A stretch of DNA of 64,000 nucleotides, from assembly GCF_000004075.3 (NCBI RefSeq), contig NC_026658.2:25594075-25658074 (forward strand). The letters run 5' to 3'. A model generated the notes under the pieces. The model made no database searches and was not told where the DNA came from. It was given only the letters and a program-made list of their open reading frames with translations. This DNA is from Cucumis sativus (taxonomy: Eukaryota; Streptophyta; Magnoliopsida; Cucurbitales; Cucurbitaceae). Both the position numbers and the translations under genes were made by a program. How positions within the stretch are numbered: position 1 is the first letter of the stretch; every line of letters begins with the position of its first letter. Of this stretch, positions 49,291-61,136 are shown one piece after another.

Positions 49291-52200
49291 ATTGAGTCAT
49301 GTGGGATTGATTTCCCATTACGTTTTTGATCAAAACAAATTTTCATTTCATGTTTTACGTTCCGATCGCAAAAAGACAAATAACTGATCATTTATATTGA
49401 GTTGTATATTTCTTTTTTTTTTCTCCTTTTTTTTGGGGTTGGGGGGGTTCTATCAAGTATCAACTTTGTTGAGTAATTAGGAGCAAAATTTCTTGCATTT
49501 CTCTCGTCCACTCATCGAAGACTTCTCGGGTGGCTTGAGAATAACAGGAATTGATGATATGGGTCCAGTTGTTACATTAGATTTTGAATTTATATGATGT
49601 ATCCAATACATTGCTTGTTGTACTTTAAGCCCTTATGCGGCCCCTGAGTTTTTCTTCTCAATAATGTCTGTTTGTCTTTCCCCAACTCCCTTATCTTCCT
49701 CTCTGTTTTGCATTTTCCTAACATATATTACAGGTAGCTTAACTTATCGTTGAAGTCTGTGATGTTTGTGTTGGATTTTAATTTTAGAATTTAGTGCCAT
49801 TTTTGTTTTAATTTGAAATATGGCAACATTTCATATCTATCACTCCTACACTCACAGAAGTTATTGATATCTCTACAGTTCTACAGAGTTCCTTTTCTTT
49901 CAATGTATCCTTAATTTGCATATTATATCATTGGTTGATGGTTGTACAGTGGAAAGGAAATTTTATTGGTCTGTCTACATGTTTTCCTTTGATGTAAAGA
50001 TCACATATTTACGCAAAAATGATCAAATATTCACAAAGATATTAATCTATCTTCCTTAGTTTAGAACAATTTTTCTACCATGTTTATATTTATTCTAAAA
50101 TTTTGATATATTTAACCCTTTCAAAATTAAAAGAAAAACTTTGTGGTATCTTCTAAAATATGAAAGAACAAATATTGTTTTAGATTTCTCTTCTTTTTAA
50201 CTCTTTACATATTTGATAAGATACATAATATATGAACCCTTTACTAATTATCCTTCTAGAAACCATGGTTCTAACCATGGTTCTTATAGTACATGGTTTT
50301 GTTTTTGTTATTATGTGGCGTGGGATAAGTCAATTTAATTCAGCAATTGTCCCACTGAATTGGTCGCATTTTTCTTAGGCTTTTGAATATCTATATATGC
50401 TTTTTCTCACAACACAAATTAATTATTGATTACATATCATCCATTTTATTCATTCCTTGAATTGGTCAATTCTACTCAAACCTCCCCTTACTTTTACGCC
50501 CTTAAATTCTTTATTTATTGCTATGGTCTTTTGATTGTGATTTTATTGAGTCTCTCTTCACATATTTTGAAACAATTTTCTTTTTCCGTAGAAGAAAAGT
50601 ATACGACACATATTTTTTCTTTTTTTCTTTTTATAAAATATATTTATGTCAGTGGTGTATTTATTACTAAAATTATATTTTATAGTTTCTTAAAGAAGTT
50701 GGCATCTTTATTAATTGGAATTTTTAAAAAATGGTTATTAGTTAAAAGGAAATTGCATCAACAAAAACCATTTAAAAATAAATAGCTCGTAACACTTTTT
50801 TTTATATCGTAAATATTACAAAATTAGTAATATTAGACGGTAATCGTAATGTTATCAATTTTTAAATTTGCTACTTTTACAATTTAGAAAATATAATAAT
50901 TTTTTTTGCTATTTTTACAAGAGCTCTCGAGAAATTGCATCAAATGAGAAAAACGTTTAGAAAAAAAATAGCTCAGACATCTATTAGTGATATTGTGTTT
51001 GTTATTATTATTTTATAGCTTATTTGTTATTATTATTTTATGTTTATAGATTATATTCGAAGTTGAATTATTGAAATATGATTTGTATCAGTTGCTTCAA
51101 AACCATTATTGAAGTAAAGGAATCAAACCTTTAACATTAATATCGATTGCAAATGTTTGATATCTATCTAATTGTGCTAATTTGGAATAAATAGAGAGAG
51201 AGAAAATAAATGATTTCTTAAAGATATAGTATGATATGAATATATGATAATTGATACACAAGATTTGATTGTTAATTAAGTACAGATCTGCTAATCTCTT
51301 AATACAATAATCTTCTCTAATATATTCTGTTCAATCATTTTGTAGATTTAGCACAAGGAGTTGCCATGGACGTTCTAAACTGGAATTTTAAAATTCAATG
51401 GATGCTTACACGTTTTATCATTATTTTTTTAAATCAAACAATCTATAATTTGTTTATAGTCTTGAAGAGGTTGAACCGTTTTGTTGCCAATTATTTAGGG
51501 GGAAATATTTCTGAAGAGATACGACTGACGTTGAGAATAATTAAATATAAACAGAATAATTATAAGACCATGTTAGTAATTTTTTTTAGTTCAATTGTCT
51601 TTTTGAAACTTGTAAATGTTCACGGCCTATTTTACCAAGGGTGAGTGTCAGTTGGTTGAAATTGACTGAAATTGAGTATAGTCGACTTAATAAATGATCA
51701 AACTGAGGTCAACCATGATGTAGTACAAATATGGTCGTCAATCGATCGATTTAAATTCTTTAAATTTCAAAAAATGTTGTCCAATTGGATTTTTCTAAAT
51801 TGAATCGATCAAATTCCTCTTTATCTTCGACTTATCATCTTTAATTTGGTGAGCTCGATATTCGATCTCATATTATTTTAGGATTTTCTAAATAAAACTT
51901 TAAAAGCTTAAAAATCAAGGGCAAATATCTTTTTAACTCGCTTTAAAAACTAAAAGCATTCTTGAAATTTTTATCTCGTGCAACAAAATTCATTCGTCCA
52001 CTATATCTAAACATATTTTTTCTCTATATTTTGTAAATTGTTTTATTCTCATATTCTGTAAATAGTTTTATTCTCATGTCCGTCATTTCCCTGAAAATTT
52101 TAAATTATATTTAAAGAGGGTTTTTTTCTTCTAAAAGTAGAACAAAAAATTATTTACGACAAACAGACAGAGAAAAACACTAACAAATTAAACTAAAGTA

Positions 52201-53733
52201 TAATTACAAGATAACTATACTTGAGTGCATCTAATTTTTATTAAAAAGAAAGATTGAAACGTGGCAAGGTGTGGTTGGAGAAAGTAGGTGGGTCCCACCG
52301 TAGAGCTTTTTTTAAGTAATTTCTAAACAGATTTAACTACATTTAATTTAAACTTAAGTATTTGATTAGTTATAATGTACTAATGAATGGAAGTAAATCA
52401 AGAAATGCCCGCGCTTACAAGCTCTGTTCGGCGCGCAAAGAGCCATTCGCTTCATCGATCGACGGTCAAAGCCATGGCTCGCCGCCATAGCCGAACCCTC
52501 GCGTCCAGTTGGAACCGTGTGCTACAGTTAATCGAGTACTTTTTCATGGTGGTTTTGTAGTTGTGGGCTGGCCATGAGAAAGAACGACAAAGAGAAAAAG
52601 TATGAAAACGGGAGAGAAATTTGACCGATTGATTGATACTGACATTAGCCTCATGGTTGAACAAGAAAGTGAAATTTTTTTAATCGATTTTACCAAGAAT
52701 CGTAAAAAGACACAGGCGAAGACTAGAAAACGACTGTATATTTATACCATTGCTGCAGTGGAGCTTGCTTTTTTCAATTTTGGTTTCCGTTTCAGAAGAT
52801 TATACTCACTTTTCTACCATCGCTGTTTGTGTTTCTCTTGCGATTGGTCTCTCTCGTGGTTTGTTCCTTTTTTCCTCATTCTATTGCTGACTTTTTTCGA
52901 GATTTCACGTGGATTTTCATAGATTTCTGAAAAAAAAAAGCTTGCTTTCGTATCACTTTTCTCGCTTGCCTGGAATTTGGAATATTTTCTACTTTTAATA
53001 GTATGTACTGCAGTATTGGGATTGCAGACAGAATTTTCACTTTTCACTTTTCCCGTTTTCAGATTCTTATTTCTATTCATTCCTGATGCTGGTTTTCAAT
53101 AACATATCTTGAGTATTTTGTGTCTTAGTCTTAATTCTAGGCATTCAGCTGTCAGGATCACTGGGTATGTATTGATTTTGGAATTCCCTTTTTCCATTGT
53201 TGATCCAAATTCCAATGGAAATTTGGATCTCATTTTCCCATTATCATATCCAACTGAACTGTGGGATCCTGAACAGTAGATGTTCTTCTATTCCATTTTC
53301 ACACCTTTTTATATACTGTTGGTAGCTTTGGTTATGTAATTTGATGACAATTTTATATTTAACTTCGAAGCTGTTTTGCTCGTTGATTTTATGTTTGATG
53401 CCGATGTAACCCTGCAAGTGGACAAACAGTAGTTGATTAGAGGTCCTATCTCACAATTTCTTCCCCTTTAATAAATATTTTTTGTCTTGCATAACCAATA
53501 GGATTCTCTTTGTTATATACTGGCAAGTGGGTCTATTAGATTGATCGGGAAATGAGCTCATAGATTTGAGAATTGCTCACATTTTTTTTGTTGTTGTTGG
53601 TTTTAGAGTTATGTTTATACGCTCTTCTCCTACACTCTCTGAAATTATGTGTCACATGTTCTTCCCTTCCTTTGTGGATTCTAAGCGTTATATTTCTTGA
53701 CCTCTTCTCTGTTCTGTTTAATGTCAGATTGAA
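49291..53733. other. Spacer between eIF(iso)4G and PP2C, with PP2C leader
   Basis: Contains the 3' region of eIF(iso)4G, AT-rich repeats including a family C copy at 50765-50935, and a hAT-like relic near 51640-51850. From about 52380 the DNA is the PP2C promoter, leader exon and leader intron. The intron is inferred from an acceptor (TGTCAG, ending 53727) six bases before the ATG. A 106-codon frame at 52602 lies in this leader and has no recognisable product. Confidence 0.45.
50765..50935. repeat. AT-rich dispersed repeat, family C copy
   Basis: Contains AATAGCTCGTAACAC, TAAATATTACAAAATTAG, TTTTAAATTTGCTACTTTTA and ACAATTTAGAAAATATA, in the same order as the copies at 17040-17435. Confidence 0.45.
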
Positions 53734-56700
53734 ATGGGTATATACCTTAGCAATCCCAAAACTGAGAAGTCCTCTGAAGACGGTGAGAATCGACGACTTA
53801 GATATGGACTATCATCCATGCAAGGATGGCGTGCCACAATGGAAGATGCTGTAAGTAATTAATCCAATGGCTGTTCTGTCTAGTCTCTATCTGATCGATA
53901 AGAGCTCAATTAAATTTCTTCTTTTCAATTTTTTCTGTTGCGTTGATATGCTTCTATTCAATGTTTTGTAGCATGCTGCAGTTCCTGATCTGGATGCCAG
54001 CACTTCCTTCTTTGGTGTTTATGATGGCCATGGAGGTAAGAATGCATGTCTCTGTCTCGTGCTCGTATAATGGTTTCTTTTTAATGTGGGGGTTTAAAGT
54101 TATTGGCTAGTTCAATTCTTAGCTACTACAATTATGAGTAATGACTGGAGAAAATATTCTGTCATGATCATAACTTTTTTTCTTTTTCGAAAATTCCCCA
54201 CGGAGTATTTGACAATTGACATAAAAAATGAAAATACTGCTTGAGCTTTTATTGTAACTTAATAGCATTGGGAAAATCTATTTTTATTCATATTGTACAT
54301 CTACTGGAATTAAATAGCTATTTGAGAGGGACTATCCAAAAGAAATCCAATTTAGGAGTTAGCGACAAACGTGATTTTATTAAGCAAATTACTACTGACA
54401 TTTAAAATTAAGTAAATTTGAGGTTCAGTTTGGGACTTTTTTTTATTAATCAATGGGGAGAGCTTCAAATGATTACATCTACTTTACATGGCAATTGCTT
54501 TTTGTAACGATTCTGAATAATTTAAACTTGATATGGTTGTCTATGTAATATGTTCAACTATTCAGGTAAGGTGGTTGCGAAGTTCTGTGCAAAGTACCTA
54601 CATCAGCAAGTGAAGAAAAATGAAACTTGTGCGGCTGGAGATATAGGAGCTTCTGTGCAGAGAGCATTCTTCAGGTTATTTCTCACCATTGGGCTATGAG
54701 TCAGAGTCAGTGTTAATGCCATTTCTCAAATTGTTGGGTGTTTGGGCTTGTCGAGTGGATCAGGATGCTGTTTCTATGGATTGTAAGAAGTAGGTGGTTC
54801 TTTTAAGGAGTGGAAGGAGATAAGAAGTTTTCATGATCCTTTGATTTTTCCATTTCTCAACGAGGAGTACTCTTAAGAAGACCTTCATCTTTGTTTTTCT
54901 AATTATCTCCCTTTCTTCACTTGTTTTTTTACTCCTTCATTCCGACTAGAGAAATCCTTTTTCCTCAACTTTCTTTCTGAGTTTGAATCCCCAGGTTGGT
55001 TATGTTGTGTCTCCTACTTGCCCAATTCTTTTTATCTTTCCTTTTATTTTTATTTTATAATATATGGAGAGAACCAAGCTTTCATTGAGAACTTTTATGA
55101 ATTTTTGTTGCATGAATAGAAAATCAGGATTCCTTGGTGGAGTTTACGGAATTAGATTGCACACGAGCAATCCAATTATCCTTAGGTTTATATGAGACAG
55201 CACCAACTATGAGACACATTGGTTGTTGAAAAATATACTACTTGAGGAAGATGCCTTCCTTGGTTGGTCTATAGCATTCTTTGTTGGAGGTGGAGGAAGG
55301 CCTAAATCATTTACTTTGGAGTTGCAGTTATGCTTTGGTCAGTTTGGCATTACTTTTTATGGCAAGCTAGGTTGTTTCTTTGGGAGAGAAACAATGCAAG
55401 TTTCAAAGGGGTTGATTGGGATCTTTTGATGTTTGGCCCTTTTGAGATTCCATGTTTCTCTATGGGCATCATTGAGAAACTCTTTCTGTGACCATTCGTT
55501 AGGTCTTATTCTGCTTGATTGGAATGTGGCTTTGTTTTTTTTTAATGCTCAATAAAAGTTGGTCTTTTCTTATAAATAATAAAAGTACAAATAAACAATA
55601 CAAATTTAAGAAAGCCACATTTTGTTATCCCATAACATTGGTCTATCGTTCTATCACCCTTAAACACCTTATTGTCTAACTTTTTTGAGTTTCCAACCAA
55701 TAACTAATTCTGGCAGAATGGATGAAATGATGCGTGGACAAAGAGGTTGGAGAGAATTAGCTGTTTTGGGAGATAGATTGAATAAGTTCACTGGCATGAT
55801 AGAAGGTTTTATCTGGTCGCCAAAAAGCAGTGATGCAAATGACATAGCTGATGATTGGGCTTTTGAGGAGGTATGAAACAGAAATTTAACTTACTGTTTA
55901 AACATTTTAAATTTCGATTTCCCATACATCCATCTGCTTTTTAGAGAGCAGCTGTTTTTTGTGGTTTGCTAGGTCTGTGCTGTTATTTGGGATCTTTGGG
56001 GGGAGAGGAATGATAGGGTATTTAGAGGTAGAGACAAGGATCCTTACAAGATTCGGTCCTTAGTGAGGTTCCATGTGTCTCCATGGGCTTCAGTTTCGAA
56101 GCTTTTTGTAACTATTTCATTGGCAATATTTTACTTAGTTGGAGCCCCTTCGTGTAGTTGGGATCTTTTCGTGAGCTGGTTTTTTCGTATGCCCTTGTTT
56201 TCTTCCATTTTTACTCGATGAAAGTTGTTTCTATAAAATAAAAAATAAAAACACACACAAATATGGAACAAGGATAAGAAGATGACACTCAATTTTTGAA
56301 AAATTAAGGCATTGATTTTATTTTGTTCATTTTTCTCAATAAAAACTCAGGTTCCCATTTTAAAAAATCAAGGCAAGTGAGAGATTTTCTATTAATCTCT
56401 AACATTTACCAGCACATCTCAATAGTTACCTATTGATGGATGTATAGGAGATCGAAATTTAAAATTATGGATAAAGTAAAGTCCAAAACACACTATGTTT
56501 AAAAGTTTAGGATAATGGATACACATGCAAGTAACCATGATATAAAATACCCCCATAAAGTAAAAACCCTATTTTTCTAAATTTCTTTGTGTCCTGGTCT
56601 CTATCATAAGTGAAGATGTAATGATCTTCTTACCTTTGAACAGTGGAACAGATATGGAATATGTTGTAAATCATTTCAGCTGCAACATTTTTCACCACTG

Positions 56701-59700
56701 CTTTCTATTGTCATTTTACTTTTATCAGTTAAGTATTTTAAATTCAAATTTAATAATGTTGGCAGGGTCCGCACTCTGATTTTTCTGGCCCAACTTCTGG
56801 GTGTACTGCTTGTGTTGCAATTATTAGAAATAGCAAACTTGTTGTTGCAAATGCTGGTGATTCTCGCTGTGTGCTATCAAGAAAGGGCCAGGTATATTTT
56901 TAGCTTGCAAGTCTTAAGCATGATTCTTTTTCACACTGCTACTCAAAAGCAAAACGATATATGCTAATTTTGGGTGCCAATAAGTGAGAGTAATGACTTG
57001 GGAACTGTTTGGCAGCCATGCTTTAAAATAGTTAAAATAAGAAATGGAATTTCACTGTCGATTGTATGTAACTATTTGTATTAGTTGGTAGTGTGTAACT
57101 ATTTCTTAAATTATTATACAAATTTAGTTTGAAGAATGGTTTCAATAAATAGCCATTGTAAACAATTTAACAAGTCAGTAAGCAAAATTGATTCTAAAAA
57201 TAATTTCTGATGACACTCTTGTATAGGCCCACAGTCTCTCTAGAGATCACAAACCTGATCTTGAGGCTGAGAAGGATAGAATTCTGAAAGCTGGTGGTTT
57301 TATTCACGCTGGACGAGTCAATGGTAGCTTGAACCTTGCCAGAGCTATTGGTATGTGAAAATCTGGAAAGCAAATCTCTTACTCTGATCTGGCCCTAGAA
57401 CAGTATTTTTATTTGATTGGGGTCAGTGTGTTTCTTTAATATAATTTGTTCTATGTTAAATGTCATTTTAATCTTGCGCTTTCAAATGCCAACACGAATT
57501 AATTCAATTGACACAACCAAGAGGTCAAAGGCTCCAATCCCCATCCTCCATGTTATTAAACTCAAAAAACGTCTACATAGTTTGAATAGTTAACCCCAAA
57601 ATTAGTTTATGGTTAATTTTTGCTAAAAAACAACCTCTTTCCGGCTAGGCAACTTGCTGTATTTTCTTGAAAAGGAAATAAACTACCTTCAAAATAACTA
57701 TAGAGAATACTTTTAAGATAATTTTGACATTTAACATTGAACGAATTAAGATAGGACAAGTTTTGAAGTATTGAGACCAACTAAAATAAAACAAGTAGTT
57801 ATAAAGTATTGGGACCGAAGAACGATTTTCTTTTCTAGTACAACTTGGGGTGGGGGGATTTGAACCCGGTGTCTCATGCCCTTAGGTACATACAGGACTG
57901 AAAACGATATTTTATCCTTTGTTTTGTGTCCAATTGCATGGTTCTACCATCATCCTATTTACTTCCTAGGTAACTTTGCTGTAACTCAAATGGCAGTAGT
58001 TTGTACTTGTAGCTTTTGTAATTTGAGTCTTGATACACTCAACGAAAGTTGTTAGACGTGGAAGAAGGGTGAAAACCAATGTCCTTCTCTGGTCTCTTGA
58101 ATCTTGAAGGAATGAACTGAATGAGGAAAAGATTACTAATTAAACTGAGCAACTGTAAATTTTGTGGAGGTGAATTTTTCACTCGGCCAATACCTAAAGA
58201 TTCCATATTCTAATCTCTTCTTTCCACTGCTGCAGGTGACATGGAATTTAAGCAGAATAAATATTTAACTGCCGAAAAGCAAATTATTACTGCCAATCCT
58301 GACGTGACCACTGTACGTATTCTACCTGCTGTCTTTCCAATTCATATTTCCATTACTTATGTAAACATCACTCTCTATCTACTTCTTTGACAACGGGCTT
58401 ATAAATTGTGGATACTCTTTTTCTCAATCAAATTTGTCGGTATGAAATGATTTCTTTCTTCTATTTTTGGCTAATTAGAGTCATTTGTATCAATAAGTTT
58501 GAAGAGGGTCATTCAACCCATAATTCGTACAAAATGCTTTGGCATGGGAAATGGAAGAGGTCATTGCTAGATCTCACCTCATCCTCTTCTCTTTCTCTCC
58601 CATGAAAATTCTTCTATCTTTTTCCTTTTCAAAATTCTCAAGGACTGGCTAAAATGACGCTTCCAACTTTTTTCAATGATTAATTGATTCGAGCTCTTTA
58701 CTTCTTCAAATAGGTCTACAATTTTAATGACACTTTTTTCTTTTCCTTTTTTGGGAATTAGGTTGAGCTTTGCGACGATGATGAGTTTATTGTGATAGCT
58801 TGTGATGGTATATGGTATGTATTTATGGTTTATCTTTGTCTTGCTATTTCTTATATGTATCATTTCCACAGTTTTCTTAATACAACAGTATTGGTATTCC
58901 ATTTAGCCTTGTAGGCTTGTTTTTTTCCTCCATGAAAGCTCAGTTCCTTACCAAAATAATTGCTTTCTTTTAGCATGATTGTGCTAATCGTTTCTTTTAG
59001 TTTGAACAACGTACCGAAATTAATTTTATTGAAGTAATCTTGAAATTGTATGCTAATATGCATTCTTATGAATTTCTAACAGGGATTGCATGTCTAACCA
59101 GCAACTGGTAGATTTTATACATGAACAGCTAAAATCAGTAAGTAACATATTTTATTGTTCAACAATGATTAGGTTTTGTTGTTGGTTAGCTGTATCGATA
59201 CTTTTTTAATAATTGTCTATCGTCCCTCCCTAACTGACTCTTGAGAAGACTTTGACCCCTTCAATTAACTACTAAAGTTTTAAATTAGTGACATTCTTGG
59301 TCTAGAAGCTTGAACAAAGATCTTGAGGATGTCCCCGTTCCTTGGGGGTTTTTTTCTTCCGAATAAAATACCATTTTGTTCCTTTATGGATTTCATGTAC
59401 TTGTTTTCATAAATCTTAAATTTAACCTTTTTACTTCCAATAGATCTTTAGTGCTATGTGAGTTATTTTCTTTTCAAAATTGGTCAAACAATAACCGTAA
59501 TTTTATGCCAGAATAGTGTACTATCAATAAATCTTTAGGTTAATTTTAAAAAAAAATGCTAATAGAGACTTTTTTTTTTTTTTTTTTTTCATTTTTTGTG
59601 GAAATATCAACCATAAATTAACAAGCATATTTTTAAAAATTTATTGGAAGGAGAGGGCCAAAATTTAATATTTGAACTGGGGGATATTCTATAGACCAAA

Positions 59701-60213
59701 ATGGTTTCTTTTATTTATTATTATCATTATTGACTATATGTGAGGTGGAAGAGAATTGTTGAACTTCTGACTTCAAAGTCATTTTACAAGCTTATGACAG
59801 TTGATCTAGTTGGAAAATGGCATCTTTTATTGATATTTATCTAACCACATACATCATTCATCCATTGGCATAGCATTTTTTGGATTTCAATAAATCTTAC
59901 TTACAGCTCATTTTCATGGATTACAAAAGTATAGATATGATCTTCTCCCTGTTCTCTCTTCCTTCTGATAAATTGATAAATGCAATAAACTATGCAGGAA
60001 AGTAAACTCTCTGTGGTTGTTGAGAGAGTACTTGATACATGTTTGGCACCTTCCACAGCTATTGGCGAGGGATGTGATAACATGACCATGATTTTGGTGC
60101 AGTTTAAGAAAGATATTCAATCAAATTCCTCGCTGGGTGATGGAACTTCACCCGTCGCCGCCCGTGCCGGTCCAGACAGTACAGAATCAGTACAAAAAGA
60201 TGAGTTTAGCTAG
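53734..60213 (+). CDS. Protein phosphatase 2C (AtPP2C21/60-like)
   Basis: Ten exons: 53734-53850, 53972-54035, 54566-54674, 55717-55870, 56766-56891, 57227-57350, 58236-58312, 58762-58814, 59083-59137 and 59998-60213, giving 364 residues. It begins MGIYLS, a good N-myristoylation signal. PP2C motifs occur in order: GWRATMEDA with metal ligand Glu37, GVYDGHGG with Asp57-Gly58, a Trp-rich acidic insert [55 protein letters not shown] with Asp272, and GCDNMT with Asp320. All metal-binding positions are present, so the phosphatase should be an active Mg/Mn-dependent Ser/Thr enzyme, probably membrane-associated by lipid. Introns 3 and 4 each contain a LINE remnant. The next gene, PGR3, converges from the other strand. 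Confidence 0.94.
55290..55560 (+). mobile_element. LINE ORF2 3'-end remnant in PP2C intron 3
   Basis: Broken frames read [14 protein letters not shown], then [18 protein letters not shown], then [14 protein letters not shown], followed by an A-rich tail. This is the familiar C-terminal end of plant LINE reverse transcriptase proteins (zf-RVT tail). It has stops and frameshifts and is dead. Confidence 0.6.
55965..56260 (+). mobile_element. LINE ORF2 3'-end remnant in PP2C intron 4
   Basis: An open stretch reads [18 protein letters not shown], then [18 protein letters not shown]. It matches the same LINE C-terminus as the copy at 55290-55560 but differs in sequence, so it is a separate insertion or an older duplicate. 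It ends in an A-rich tail (AAAATAAAAAATAAAAA). Confidence 0.65.
57497..57560 (+). repeat. tRNA-derived (SINE-like) relic
   Basis: TTAATTCAATTGACACAACC (A-box-like) precedes GAGGTCAAAGGCTCCAATCC (B-box-like) in PP2C intron 6. A second relic, on the other strand, is at about 57855-57890 (GATTTGAACCCGGTG). Confidence 0.35.
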
Positions 60214-61136
60214 TGACTTTGACCTCACAAATGGTTATTTCTGTTGTGATTTCTTTCTAAAGGGAGTAGATTACTCGTACTTCTTCCCATTTGCTATAAA
60301 ATATGGATTCTGGGATTTGTAACCATAGATGTCTTAGTTGGGGTTCCCTTTTTTCCTCTTCTAGTGCTTGAGTGTAGAATGAGGTCAACTACTTTAATTA
60401 TGTACAGTTTTCTGTAAAACCAGCTAGCTCTCTAAGACTCTTGAATGATAAAGCCTCCATTAAAATGAAATTTCCCATTCTGATTGCCTTCTCTGTTTGA
60501 AGATTCTTTCTTTGGGTTAAATGTTTGTGTTTATCCTTTCATGCTCGTAGCTGTTGCTCCTAGCTTCACGCACTTTTGAGTGATTGTTAAACTAGAGATT
60601 TCATGGAGCCTTTAGACTTCATTTGACAAACATTTGGTTTTCGAAGACTGTACCTGTTTTCCAAGTAATTTCTTCATATTTTTATCTTCGTTAGGTAAAC
60701 ATTGGTCAAATTCTAAATGTAAATGGCTATCGAATTTTGTAATGTTCATTGCAACTCTTCTTTTGTTCCTCAACCTAAATCCACTCATTGATCGTGTTAT
60801 GTTGCGTTTGCCTTTGCCACTATTGATTTCCACTAATTGGACATTTTCTTCTTCAACTTTAGCTTCCGTGAGGAAAGATTTGTATAAACCAATACAATGG
60901 ACAGAAATTTCTACAGTTTGTACAAATGATGTTACTATATATATGTGTGCTACAGCTCATGTCTTTGTAATGTCTTCAATGGTCTCTTGTCAAGGTCTGC
61001 TCTAAAAAGCCCGACTTTGCAGCAACCAACAAGATGAGCAAGAAAACAGATATGTGTGACCACTTGTATTCCTAAATCTGAAAGATCCTATTTCAAATAT
61101 GTACAGCGTGTGCTCTCAATAGTATGCATTGATACT
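60214..61136. other. Convergent spacer between PP2C and PGR3
   Basis: Contains the 3' untranslated regions of both genes. Open frames here (for example 60634-61005) have no recognisable product. Confidence 0.5.

Noticed and set aside
52602-52922. 106-codon open frame upstream of PP2C
   Set aside because: It falls in the inferred leader or leader intron of PP2C and has low-complexity hydrophobic content. It could be an upstream frame but nothing supports translation.
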